Source: Syntrophomonadaceae bacterium (GTDB lineage: Bacteria > Bacillota > Syntrophomonadia > Syntrophomonadales > Syntrophomonadaceae). Taken from it: a DNA stretch of 42,381 nucleotides. Both the position numbers and the translations under genes were made by a program. Where the stretch lies: positions 1-42,381 of the forward strand of contig JAAYCQ010000229.1 in the NCBI GenBank assembly GCA_012729715.1, read 5' to 3'. Below are positions 1 to 8,436 of the stretch, piece after piece; position 1 is the first letter of the stretch, and each line of letters starts with the position of its first letter. The notes below the pieces were generated by a model, which was given only the letters and a program-made list of their open reading frames with translations, was not told where the DNA came from and made no database searches.

Positions 1-85
1 AGGGGTGAGGCGTGAACAGTTTCACCCGGTCCCCTGATTTTTTGTTTTACATAGATGCCGATATGGTAATTGTTAACAACATTAC

Positions 86-158
86 GGAACGGCACAGGGG
101 CCATTCCCTACACGCGCTTGTTCTACATTACGGAACGGCACGGGGGCCGTTCCCTACA
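86..158 (-). repeat. Two tandem REP-like hairpins, stem variant A
   Basis: Two copies (86-112 and 132-158) sit head to tail with a 46-base period, just downstream of dapF. Read on the minus strand each is a TGTAG head, an 8-bp stem GGAACGGC/GCCGTTCC and a six-base loop. The second copy has a perfect stem. In the first, one pair has become a T.G wobble on the TGTAG strand, which supports that strand as the folded one. The layout matches the GTAG-headed REP repeats moved by Y1 (RAYT) transposases, but no such gene is in the window. Confidence 0.8.
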
Positions 159-190
159 TATGACGGTTCTATTTTAAAATTAAGCATTAT

Positions 191-1036
191 TTATAAGACA
201 ACTACGTTTGTAATCGTCCCGGTGAAAACCTCTGCTGCCGGGCCGGTCATGTAGATGTGGTTATCAGTTTGTGACCACTCTATCAGCAAGTCCCCGCCGG
301 GTAAGTGTACCGTAGCCTTGCGACCGGTTTTATTATTAAGGACACAGGCTGCCAGGCTGGCACAGGCACCGGTACCACAGGCCAGGGTTAAGCCGGCTCC
401 CCTTTCCCAGACCGACATAACTATTTCTTCCTTATTTATTACCTGGACAAATTCCACATTGGTGCGGGCGGGAAACATTTCATGGACTTCCAGTAATGGT
501 CCCCAGGTACCAACCGGCGTCTTGTCCACCTCATCAACAAAAATAATGCAGTGCGGGTTTCCCATGGATACAGCCGTAGCTGTAAACTCCTGGTTATTTA
601 CCTTTAACCTTATGCCAGTGTTGCTTCCTTCCCCGTTTACGGGAATGTTTTCTCTTTTTAATTCCGGTTCCCCCATATCTACTTTTATGGCTTCCACCTG
701 CTGATTGTTAATTATAAGTTGGGGAAACCTGGGTCCGGCCAGGGTTCTTACCTTAATGCGGTTGGTTTTTACCAGGCCATGATCATAAGCATAGCGTGCC
801 ACACAACGAATCCCGTTACCACACATTTCCGGTTCAGAACCATCGGGATTAAAGATGCGCATAAATATATCCAATTCCGGATCCGGTCCGGTAATTATTA
901 ATCCGTCGGCACCGATTCCAAAATTACGATGACAGAGTAAACTAGCATGAGTCTGGTAATGGCCGGCTTCTTCCCATGAAGGGGCTTCCATTATAATAAA
1001 ATCATTGCCCAATCCATGCATTTTGGTAAAATCCAT
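191..1036 (-). CDS. dapF: Diaminopimelate epimerase
   Basis: This enzyme converts LL-diaminopimelate to meso-diaminopimelate in the cytoplasm, the last step before peptidoglycan cross-linking or lysine formation. The 281-residue length is normal for the family. Both catalytic cysteines are present: C72 in EMCGNGIRC and C220 in LACGTGACAS. The N-terminal GNDF motif is intact. The ATG is preceded by a G-rich ribosome site (GGGGG) about 7 bases upstream. The gene stands apart from the other lysine-pathway genes at 32-38 kb. A MITE-like repeat separates it from the upstream ATPase gene and REP-like hairpins follow its stop. Confidence 0.97.
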   Translation of the reverse strand: MDFTKMHGLGNDFIIMEAPSWEEAGHYQTHASLLCHRNFGIGADGLIITGPDPELDIFMRIFNPDGSEPEMCGNGIRCVARYAYDHGLVKTNRIKVRTLAGPRFPQLIINNQQVEAIKVDMGEPELKRENIPVNGEGSNTGIRLKVNNQEFTATAVSMGNPHCIIFVDEVDKTPVGTWGPLLEVHEMFPARTNVEFVQVINKEEIVMSVWERGAGLTLACGTGACASLAACVLNNKTGRKATVHLPGGDLLIEWSQTDNHIYMTGPAAEVFTGTITNVVVL

Positions 1037-1054
1037 AACTAACCCCCTGGCTAT

Positions 1055-1207
1055 AATTTTGAATTTTGAATTTTTAATTTTGAATTAACGTAGAAATGCT
1101 CCGCATTTCTTTTTATTGCAATTGCATAACGCAAAAGGTTGAAATAGAAAGAAATACGAAGTATTTCAACCATAATTAAAAATTCAAAATTAAAAATTCA
1201 AAATTAA
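1055..1207. repeat. MITE-like AT-rich inverted repeat, copy 1
   Basis: The element has AT-rich ends that are inverted relative to each other, built from alternating TTGAATTTT and AAAATTCAA units. Inside are two small hairpins: GAAATGC-TCC-GCATTTC on the left and GAAATAC-GAA-GTATTTC on the right. A second full copy lies at 38033-38173 and a right-half copy at 10617-10676. No coding sequence is present, so it would have to be moved in trans. Confidence 0.75.
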
Positions 1208-1276
1208 CCTTGCAACTTCAGGTTACCACAAAATTTTGCAATCCCCTTACCCGCTGCTACCTCCACCCTATTTTCT
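1208..1276. repeat. Tail segment shared with 10677-10738
   Basis: The bases after the MITE-like repeat, including a GGTTACC box and a closing CCCTATTTTCT box, can be aligned with the segment after the partial copy at 10617-10676. Similarity is patchy but ordered. This suggests the repeated unit extends beyond the inverted-repeat part. Confidence 0.5.
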
Positions 1277-1288
1277 TATATACTCCTG

Positions 1289-4003
1289 CTAAGCTTTAAT
1301 TTTACCATATTCAAAACCTGAAAGGAAAAGTCTCTGCCAGGTATACAATATAAATTTCCACAGCAGTCTAAAGCCGCTGATAAGAAGTATCAATACCCAT
1401 TGCCAGCCATCAAGCGGTACGGTTTTAAATACATGCTGGAAAAAGGGCAGGTAAATTATTAACATTTGCATAAATACCGAACAAATAACGGCAAAAACCA
1501 AAAAGCGGTTGCCGAAAAAGCCCAGTTCAAAAGGAGATAATTGTTCTGAACGGCACTCAAAGACATAAAACAGCTGGGCAAACACCAGGGTGGTTAAGGC
1601 CATAGTGCGGGCCACAGCAAGATTCTCAGCCCCATACCAGCGACTGACTACCAAACCCGCAGTAAATGCCAAAAGAGTTACTATAGCAATATATATTCCG
1701 CGTTTAAATATCATTGCTCCCAGACCCCGGGCGAATATATCTTCAGTACGCGGCCGGGGTTGGCGCCGCATTATTCCCGGTTCCGGCGGTTCCAGTCCCA
1801 GGGCCATAGCGGGAAGACCGTCAGTAACCAGGTTAATCCACAGAATCTGAATGGGCAGCAAAGGAAGCGGCATACCAAGGAGGGATGCGGTAAACATTAC
1901 CAGAACCTCCCCGATGTTACAACCCAAAAGATACCTGATAAACTTCCTTATATTATCATAGATAGCCCGCCCTTCATAAACTGCATTAACAATAGTTGAG
2001 AAGTTATCATCCGCCAGAATCATAGCTGAGGCTTCGCGACTGACTTCAGTTCCTGTAATACCCATGGCTACACCAATATCAGACGCTTTTAAAGCCGGGG
2101 CATCATTAACCCCGTCACCGGTCATAGCTACCACATGACCGTGTTTTTTAAGCACTTTAACTATGCGATTTTTATGCTGCGGAGATACCCGGGCAAAAAC
2201 CCTGTTCTTAACTGCTCCCTGATAAAGTTGTTCATCCTGCATTTTATCTATCTGAGGACCGGTAATTACTCCGCCTTTATCAGCTATACCAATTTCGGCA
2301 GCAATGGCCCGGGCGGTAATGGGATGGTCACCGGTAATCATCAGGGGTATTATCCCGGCTCTGATACATTCATTAACCGAATCCTTTACTCCTGCCCGGG
2401 GAGGATCGATCATACCGCATATTCCTGCGAAAGTAAGATTTGTTTCCATTTCGCGGTTGTCAATATGATGGCAATCGTGAGGATTTAGTTTTTTATAAGC
2501 AAAACCAAGTACCCGCAAGGCCTGGGCAGCCCATTCCTCCTGTATATCATTAAGATAATTGTGGTGTCGGGGCTGTAGTACTGAAATACGCCCGTTTTCC
2601 ATTACCTGTGAGCAAAGAGAAGTTATTATTTCCAGGGCTCCTTTTACCAGCAGGATATGTTCACCGTTTTTTTCAATTACTACACTCATCAGTTTACGTT
2701 CGGAATCAAAGGGAATCTCCTTCAGACGATTATAAGAGGGTCTTATACCTGCTTTAGCGGCCAGTACCAGCAGGGCACCTTCGGTGGGGTCACCGGTTAT
2801 TTCATAGTCACCCCTGATTTTTTCCAGGGTGGAGTTGTTGCAGTTGGCGGCAATATCAAGTAACATTCTGCAGGCAATATCGTCCCCTGGTTTTATAGTT
2901 TTTCCACCCACTGTAAATCTGCCTTTAGGATTATAACCCTCACCTTCCACAAATATTTTTTTATCCAGGGTTGCCATTCTTCTTACCGTCATTTTATTCT
3001 GGGTCAGAGTTCCGGTTTTATCAGAGCATATTACGGTAGTACAGCCCAGGGTTTCTACTGCGGGTAAACGCCTGATTATGGCATTCCTTTTGGCCATTCT
3101 CTGAACCCCCAGAGCCAGTACAATAGTTACAATAGCAGGTAAACCTTCAGGAATTGCTGCTACCGCCAGGCTAATACCGGCAAGGAACATAGTCACCATA
3201 TCTTCACCCCGGTAAATACCCATCAAGGTAACCAGGCCACAAACTAGCAGACATATTACAATCAGGTATTTACCCAGTTGATCCAGTTTAATCTGCAGGG
3301 GAGTCATGTCTTGTTTTTCATTTTTCATCATGCGGGCAATCTGCCCCATTACAGTATCCATTCCCGTTGCTATTACTACCGCCTTACCCCTTCCGCGGGT
3401 TACCCCGGTTCCCATAAATGCCATGTTATTGACATCAGCTAGAGGTATTTCCTGGTCAAACTGAGCGAAGGGGTCTTTTGCTATTGGTACAGACTCACCA
3501 GTAAGGGAGGCTTCATCAATTTCCAGGCTGCTGCTTTCCAAAAGTCTGAGATCAGCCGGAATGCGGTCACCTGCTTCAATATAAACGATATCTCCGGCCA
3601 AAAGTTCTTGAGCCGGAATGTTAATCTTCTTCCCATCTCGTAATACCCGGGCATAGGGTGCTGCCAGATTTTTAATCTCTTCCAGGGAACGTTCGGCGCG
3701 GTACTCCTGAATAAATCCCAGTATCGCATTTAATATTACAATTGCCATTATAGTTATGGCATCAGCCATAGCACCTATAATCCCGGAAATTACGGTTGCA
3801 CAAAGAAGAACAATAACCATAGTATCAGTGAACTGTTTAAAAAAGATAGAGAGAGGACTAATCTTTTGTCCTTCTTCCAAAACATTGGCATGCTCAGCAG
3901 CTCTTTTTTCAACTTCCTTGCTATTCAGGCCTCCGTCGCTGTTGGTCTTAAGCAATTCCAGTATATTTTCTATACTTTCTTGATACCAGAGGGAGTTTAT
4001 CAT
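1289..4003 (-). CDS. P-type Ca2+-transporting ATPase (type IIA)
   Basis: This is a membrane pump that uses ATP to move Ca2+ (possibly Mn2+) out of the cytoplasm. The 904-residue length matches the SERCA/PMR1-like type. In order the protein shows an N-terminal cation-ATPase domain, the actuator motif TGES, the transmembrane-4 motif PEGLP, the phosphorylation motif DKTGTLT, the hinge TGDGVNDAP, and a C-terminal group of membrane helices. The ATG follows a clear GGAGG. It is transcribed away from the PHA operon terminator, so it probably has its own promoter. Substrate choice between Ca2+ and Mn2+ cannot be settled by eye. Confidence 0.93.
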   Translation of the reverse strand: MINSLWYQESIENILELLKTNSDGGLNSKEVEKRAAEHANVLEEGQKISPLSIFFKQFTDTMVIVLLCATVISGIIGAMADAITIMAIVILNAILGFIQEYRAERSLEEIKNLAAPYARVLRDGKKINIPAQELLAGDIVYIEAGDRIPADLRLLESSSLEIDEASLTGESVPIAKDPFAQFDQEIPLADVNNMAFMGTGVTRGRGKAVVIATGMDTVMGQIARMMKNEKQDMTPLQIKLDQLGKYLIVICLLVCGLVTLMGIYRGEDMVTMFLAGISLAVAAIPEGLPAIVTIVLALGVQRMAKRNAIIRRLPAVETLGCTTVICSDKTGTLTQNKMTVRRMATLDKKIFVEGEGYNPKGRFTVGGKTIKPGDDIACRMLLDIAANCNNSTLEKIRGDYEITGDPTEGALLVLAAKAGIRPSYNRLKEIPFDSERKLMSVVIEKNGEHILLVKGALEIITSLCSQVMENGRISVLQPRHHNYLNDIQEEWAAQALRVLGFAYKKLNPHDCHHIDNREMETNLTFAGICGMIDPPRAGVKDSVNECIRAGIIPLMITGDHPITARAIAAEIGIADKGGVITGPQIDKMQDEQLYQGAVKNRVFARVSPQHKNRIVKVLKKHGHVVAMTGDGVNDAPALKASDIGVAMGITGTEVSREASAMILADDNFSTIVNAVYEGRAIYDNIRKFIRYLLGCNIGEVLVMFTASLLGMPLPLLPIQILWINLVTDGLPAMALGLEPPEPGIMRRQPRPRTEDIFARGLGAMIFKRGIYIAIVTLLAFTAGLVVSRWYGAENLAVARTMALTTLVFAQLFYVFECRSEQLSPFELGFFGNRFLVFAVICSVFMQMLIIYLPFFQHVFKTVPLDGWQWVLILLISGFRLLWKFILYTWQRLFLSGFEYGKIKA

Positions 4004-4053
4004 GTTGCCGCCTCCACTTGCCCTTTTTGACCATTTTTATTCAATTGTGGGCA

Positions 4054-4092
4054 TTAAAAGAACAGGGGACGAGCCATAGCCCCTCCCCTGTT
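4054..4092 (-). terminator. Intrinsic terminator of the PHA operon
   Basis: On the minus strand an AACAGGGGA / TCCCCTGTT stem is followed by a T-rich run (CTTTT). It lies about 27 bases after the phaC stop codon and before the ATPase gene, so it closes the PHA operon. Confidence 0.75.
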
Positions 4093-4118
4093 TAGCTGTT
4101 AACTTATTCCTTTTTGTT

Positions 4119-5210
4119 TTAAGATCTCTCCCCCAGCCACGAGCTGATGATGGGAAATACTTTATTTTTGGCTATACCCCCGAAAACTAATCCTCCATGT
4201 CCTATCGGGAATTCATAATAACTCTTATCTGAGGAATTCATATAATCCATAGCTACTCTGGCCTGGTGGGGTAAAACAATATGGTCTTTTTCCCCTGCCA
4301 GTACCAGCAAGGCAGCGTCAATATTTTTAAGATTTACCTGCTGGCCACGAAGATAAAATCCCCCTTTAATCAACAGATTTTCCTGGTACATATCGCGAAT
4401 CCATTGCCTGTAGGCACCACCGGGAAAATTAGTATTGTCGTTTACCCACTTGTTCAGAACTTTCCATGATTTAACAGACATACCCTCATCTATTACCTTC
4501 CACAAACGGGTATAAGTACCCCAGAAATTATTAACCGGATTCAACATTTTAACCCCATAATCAACAAAGCTACTGGGTACCAATTCAAAAGTATCGGCAA
4601 TTTTGTCAGCATCAAAAGCTCCGGAATTAATCCATTTGGACGATATTCCGGCGTCCTCGAAATCAAAGGGAGCAGCAAGAAATACCATATTCCTGACCCG
4701 GGGTAGTTCAAAGATTGAGGCATACATGGCCGCCATGGTTCCGCCCATACAATATCCGATTATATTTAGCTCATCGCAACGAGAAAACTGGCAGACTTTG
4801 TGAACTGCATGGGCTATATAATCAAATACCAGGTCAGCAAAGGTTAGGTGGCGATCCTCCCATTCAAAATCTCCCCACTCCAGCATATATACATCAAAAC
4901 CCTCATCCACCAGATGTTCAACCAGACTCATCCCGGGAGTAAGATCAAGGACATAGGCTTTATTAATCAAGGCATAAAGTATTAGTACCGGAGTTCGGTG
5001 CTTAATACCATTGCCACAGTAGCGGTATAGTTTGGACTTATTTTTGCGCCAAACAACATCTTTGGGGGTCATACCAGTTTGCGGATCCGGGTCAAAACTA
5101 ATTATTTCTGCCCATTTACGAGTACTATCCAAAATACGGTCATAGCTTTCCTGTAATTTTTCTCCTACTTCGTCAGCACTACCACTTAACAAATATGATT
5201 TCTTCCCCAT
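4119..5210 (-). CDS. phaC: Polyhydroxyalkanoate synthase, catalytic subunit (class III/IV)
   Basis: This enzyme polymerises (R)-3-hydroxyacyl-CoA into PHA at the granule surface. The protein is an alpha/beta hydrolase of about 363 residues, the size of class III/IV PhaC; class I enzymes are near 600. The lipase-like box GYCMGG gives the nucleophile C154. The other triad members appear to be D309 (GEKDH) and H338 (GHGG). I chose the ATG at 5210, which has GAGG about 9 bases upstream; an in-frame GTG lies 15 bases further up. It starts one base after the stop of the hydratase gene, which suggests translational coupling. Confidence 0.94.
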   Translation of the reverse strand: MGKKSYLLSGSADEVGEKLQESYDRILDSTRKWAEIISFDPDPQTGMTPKDVVWRKNKSKLYRYCGNGIKHRTPVLILYALINKAYVLDLTPGMSLVEHLVDEGFDVYMLEWGDFEWEDRHLTFADLVFDYIAHAVHKVCQFSRCDELNIIGYCMGGTMAAMYASIFELPRVRNMVFLAAPFDFEDAGISSKWINSGAFDADKIADTFELVPSSFVDYGVKMLNPVNNFWGTYTRLWKVIDEGMSVKSWKVLNKWVNDNTNFPGGAYRQWIRDMYQENLLIKGGFYLRGQQVNLKNIDAALLVLAGEKDHIVLPHQARVAMDYMNSSDKSYYEFPIGHGGLVFGGIAKNKVFPIISSWLGERS

Positions 5211-5211
5211 T

Positions 5212-5670
5212 TTATAATCCCTCACTGATTTGTTTTAATGTCCGTTCAATAATATGTTTACGCGGTGGTATAACTATGGCTACGCCGTCCAGAATTACTT
5301 CATCATTCTGGTTAAAACAACAGGTTCGTAATTTTACTCTTCCCCGGGGTAGTTTTTCTACCACTTCGGTTTGAGCGCGTACAGTATCATTAATATAGCA
5401 AGGTGCTAAAAAATCAATATTTTGCGTTTCGTAAATGGTTCCGGCACCAGGCATACGGTTACCTACTACATTTGAGATAAGACCAATAAGCAGCATACCA
5501 TGAACTACACGGGTTTTAAAATGACCCCTGCGGGCTCTGACCTCGTTGACATGAAGCCAGCTAAAGTCTCCGGTTATGCCTGCATAAAGATAAACATCAG
5601 TTTCCGTAATGGTTTTTTCTATATACGCTTTATCCCCCACTTTTAATTCACTATATATATGTTCTATCAT
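5212..5670 (-). CDS. phaJ: MaoC-like (R)-specific enoyl-CoA hydratase
   Basis: This 152-residue hot-dog-fold protein of the MaoC family probably hydrates trans-2-enoyl-CoA to (R)-3-hydroxyacyl-CoA. That step would feed beta-oxidation intermediates to the PHA synthase encoded next to it. The hydratase signature is visible as TGDFSWLHVNE, with the catalytic Asp and His, followed by the HGML segment. The gene sits between the PhaR/PhaE-like gene and phaC, almost abutting phaC. The function is well supported by family and context; chain-length preference is not visible. Confidence 0.87.
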   Translation of the reverse strand: MIEHIYSELKVGDKAYIEKTITETDVYLYAGITGDFSWLHVNEVRARRGHFKTRVVHGMLLIGLISNVVGNRMPGAGTIYETQNIDFLAPCYINDTVRAQTEVVEKLPRGRVKLRTCCFNQNDEVILDGVAIVIPPRKHIIERTLKQISEGL

Positions 5671-5691
5671 TAAACCACATCCCCCATAAAA

Positions 5692-6246
5692 TTAACTCTC
5701 GCTATCTTTTTTCTTACTCTTTCCGGATTTGGTTACGGGCCTGGCGGCTTCACTTTTAACTTCCTGAGAACGGGTTTTCGCATTTAACTTTTTATTAATA
5801 GTATCCAGTTTCTTGTTAATACTGGCAGTTTGCTCTTTTAATTCTGCTATTTCCTGTTTCATAACCTCCTGATAATCTACCAGTCTTATTATGCTGTTGG
5901 TAATTTTGGTGATATTATCGTAGAAATGCAGGTCAAAATCATCCACTTTATCTTCAAGCCCTATTATGAGTTCAGCGATCCTGGCTACATCCTTTTTAGA
6001 TGGAAGCGGATTTACTTCCAGGTACTGGTCCATATTTTGTTGCGAAACTTTATGGAAAGATAAGTACTGGTCTCTGATCTGATCTAAAACTTTGATAAAG
6101 CTTTTGCTGGCTATGAGTTCCCTGGTAGCAACAGACCAGGATTCTTCGGCGTTAAAATATAATTCCTTCCATAGCTCTACGATATCAGGCATGCTGACAT
6201 TATTTCCTGTTTCTGCCTGCTTCTGCTTAGCCTTTTCTTCTGGCAT
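5692..6246 (-). CDS. PhaR/PhaE-like PHA synthase subunit
   Basis: This 184-residue helical protein resembles the small partner subunit that class III (PhaE) or class IV (PhaR) synthases need. It opens with a region like Bacillus PhaR (ELWKELY). In the middle it has a proline-containing turn, LPSKKDVARIAELI, typical of both families. Heptad-rich helices follow, then a Lys/Ser-rich tail. I cannot decide between PhaE and PhaR; the length is closer to PhaR. It lies second in the operon, with GGAGGG upstream of its ATG. Confidence 0.75.
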   Translation of the reverse strand: MPEEKAKQKQAETGNNVSMPDIVELWKELYFNAEESWSVATRELIASKSFIKVLDQIRDQYLSFHKVSQQNMDQYLEVNPLPSKKDVARIAELIIGLEDKVDDFDLHFYDNITKITNSIIRLVDYQEVMKQEIAELKEQTASINKKLDTINKKLNAKTRSQEVKSEAARPVTKSGKSKKKDSES

Positions 6247-6336
6247 AACCTATTTGCCCTCCTATCGTAATAAAAAAATACAACGCGGTTATGACCGGTG
6301 AAGGCCATAACCGCTAAACTGTAGTTCCCGAAAATA

Positions 6337-6681
6337 CTACAGGTTATCTACCTTTTTAGAGAGATCATCTACTTTTTTAGATAACTCGTCAATATAATTA
6401 AAAGTAGGAATTTCTAAATTATCAAATGCGTTTATAACTGCTTCCTGGATCATTTTTTGCATTTGCTGCTGATTCTTCTTAGCCTGATTAGTAAGTTCAT
6501 CAATAACCTTATTAGCCTCTTCCCGGGCTACTTTACGCTGTTCCAGATATTTACGCCCCATGTTCTCAATTTGTTCCTGAGACCAGGACATACTGCCAAA
6601 TGTTACTAACCACATATCCCATAGTTTCTCACTTGAATTTTCTAACATAGCAAATGTTTTGGTAATATTCTCATTGCTCAT
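6337..6681 (-). CDS. Phasin-like granule-associated protein
   Basis: This is a small 114-residue, all-helical, amphipathic protein with a heptad-rich C-terminus (DELSKKVDDLSKKVDNL), like phasins that coat PHA granules. It is the first gene of the PHA operon and has a strong GGAAGGAG ribosome site before the ATG. A structural granule-coating role fits position and composition. The call rests on context and general character because no catalytic motif is expected. Confidence 0.62.
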   Translation of the reverse strand: MSNENITKTFAMLENSSEKLWDMWLVTFGSMSWSQEQIENMGRKYLEQRKVAREEANKVIDELTNQAKKNQQQMQKMIQEAVINAFDNLEIPTFNYIDELSKKVDDLSKKVDNL

Positions 6682-6774
6682 AAAATCACTCCTTCCCCAA
6701 ATAAAAGAATTCTGTCCCGGGTTTTAAGTTGCATCCCCCCTTTCCCCTTGTATTGTTATCCGAAAACAGAATCA

Positions 6775-6857
6775 ATAGTTTATATTTTCTTAAGGAGAAA
6801 ATAATTAACTTTCCAACCGATAATAGTTTATGATACTTTCCTGGTATTGTAAACTAT
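6775..6857. promoter_or_regulatory. Candidate operator upstream of the PHA operon
   Basis: An imperfect palindrome at 6823-6857 has 14-base arms (ATAGTTTATGATAC and GTATTGTAAACTAT) around a 7-base spacer. A third half-site, ATAGTTTATA, lies at 6775-6784. This placement in the 265-base gap before the first PHA gene suggests binding of a dimeric regulator, perhaps a PHA-responsive repressor. I see no convincing -35/-10 pair. Confidence 0.42.
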
Positions 6858-6946
6858 GAAATACAGTTGTTAGAGGGATTAATTGAACAAGAAATGCTGT
6901 TAAATTACCATAATTAATAAATTAACGATTTAGATAAGTATTATCC

Positions 6947-7567
6947 TTACAAAATATTAAGTAGTTGACGGCAGTTATCTGGCTGGAATTCATTTTCATC
7001 GACCGCGGTAATAAAAGTCATGTGTTCATATTCATAGCGCTGGTTGGTAGCAAGGTTGCTATAGATCCCGTAGGATTTTAGAACAAATTCAGTTACTCTT
7101 TCTCCAAACAACAATAAATAGGTAGGGTGTAGAATTTCTATTTCCTCTAGTAGAAAAGACAGGCAGGAAATGATTTCACTGTTACCTGGTTTGACCGGTA
7201 TACCGTCACAAGTCTTATTACTGAGCAAACAAGTATAATCTTTATCAATCCATTTTCCCTCGCCATAACAGGTAACACTTTGTCTGGTAGCACAAGCTTT
7301 CGGTTGGCATCTGACCATAAATGTGTGGTAGATTTTATCCAGTTTAAGTTCTTGTTTAATAATGTTTCGCAATCTAATAATATTATTAATATCCCTGGTA
7401 TAACTATTTTCATATTCAAAGATTAACAAAGCTTCCGGATCTAATTCGCCTTTACCCATAGATGGCTTTCTCAGGCATTTAACCAGTGATGGGCAACGTT
7501 GACATTGGCATATCCTGTCTTCCATCTCAATAATGCGGCGGATGTTTTGTTCTCTATTGCCTACCAC
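6947..7567 (-). CDS. Degenerate family-4-like uracil-DNA glycosylase, Fe-S type
   Basis: The 206-residue protein has the outline of the Fe-S uracil-DNA glycosylase superfamily. C22 and C25 form an N-terminal CxxC, C87 lies in RCQP where family 4 has KCRP, and C135 lies in EIISCLSFL. Those four match the usual cluster ligands. The catalytic motifs are not recognisable: the GExPG-type loop reads IFEYENSY and no HPS-type motif appears near the C-terminus. An insertion at about 88-122 adds C92, C100, C113 and C120. It may bind nucleic acid or a cluster without glycosylase activity. The start is a GTG with a G-rich ribosome site. Confidence 0.6.
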   Translation of the reverse strand: MVGNREQNIRRIIEMEDRICQCQRCPSLVKCLRKPSMGKGELDPEALLIFEYENSYTRDINNIIRLRNIIKQELKLDKIYHTFMVRCQPKACATRQSVTCYGEGKWIDKDYTCLLSNKTCDGIPVKPGNSEIISCLSFLLEEIEILHPTYLLLFGERVTEFVLKSYGIYSNLATNQRYEYEHMTFITAVDENEFQPDNCRQLLNIL

Positions 7568-7717
7568 TATTTTGCCCCCCTAAACTCCTTACTCCTCCTA
7601 AATTATTTATATTACATTGATTAAACCATATACTTTAATACATTCTACAGATTATTCAACACATATATTAATTATTCCTTCTCAGGGAAATATTTTTTAA
7701 AATGTATTTTTAAGTCA

Positions 7718-8101
7718 TTACTTAATCTTATATAAATATTCCCTGGTAGAGGAACCAATTCCCCAGGTAGCGTCACCAAGTTTGGTGCATACATAACTGC
7801 GAAGATTTTCATCTAGTTCAGGATCACCTATATCAAAGACAATATAGAATGCTCTTAATACATCCATCATATTGGTCATCAGCCGTTCTGGCGGAGCCTT
7901 TTTTAACAGTGCATCCTTCTTACCATAAAAATATATCAAACGCTTTAAGACCCACAGAATTTCAACATTTGACCATGTTTTTTGTTTAGTAATTTCATCT
8001 AGTAATTGCTCCGGACCAATTTCATATTCTCTTTTTTCAATATCATTCCATTCCTTGCTACCGAAAACTGTAGCAGGGATTCCAAAAATATTGTCTTCCA
8101 C
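7718..8101 (-). CDS. Hypothetical protein, 127 residues
   Basis: I do not recognise this protein. It is soluble, mixed charged and hydrophobic, and probably helical in the middle, with no signal peptide or membrane segment. The GTG start at 8101 has a textbook GGAGG about 7 bases upstream, which supports a real gene. It is separated by about 150 bases from the UDG-like gene downstream and by a 335-base gap from the PHP gene. Confidence 0.6.
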   Translation of the reverse strand: MEDNIFGIPATVFGSKEWNDIEKREYEIGPEQLLDEITKQKTWSNVEILWVLKRLIYFYGKKDALLKKAPPERLMTNMMDVLRAFYIVFDIGDPELDENLRSYVCTKLGDATWGIGSSTREYLYKIK

Positions 8102-8436
8102 CTTTATACCTCCGATGTAAAGTTAGATATAGTAATACCTGTGCCTGTAAATATATGTACCCAAATAATTGTTTTTCGTCAAGGATATGCCCCGATGCTT
8201 AATGAAATAATAGGAATAAATTACCCGTTTCTAAAGTAAATAGCAATATGATTGCTGCAGGAAGAATTACCAGTAAGTTAATACCAGGTCTTTGAAGAAA
8301 TTGATTTAAGGTTTGTTTCTACAAGAATCAAGATAAATCCTGCTTTATTTTAAATTATATTACTGAACTTAGAATTAACATAAATAGATAAAGAAAAAAG
8401 CTATACATAAAATTATGGACCAAATTTCACGTTAGT
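8102..8436. other. 335-base gap with no supported gene
   Basis: The stretch is AT-rich. A plus-strand open frame ends at 8239 and its last third (about 8110-8239) reads like plausible protein, but it begins inside the neighbouring minus-strand gene and stop codons follow in every frame. It could be a decayed gene remnant. I see no clear terminator or promoter. Confidence 0.4.

Noticed and set aside
79-158. Two near-identical 34-base units with a 12-base gap, reminiscent of a CRISPR
   Set aside because: Only two units, each a hairpin of a dispersed family found singly elsewhere; the gap is too short for a spacer and no cas gene is near.
12-254. Plus-strand open frame of 80 codons at the left edge
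   Set aside because: It runs through the tandem REP-like hairpins and into dapF antisense; it has no ribosome site and its length is explained by repeat composition.
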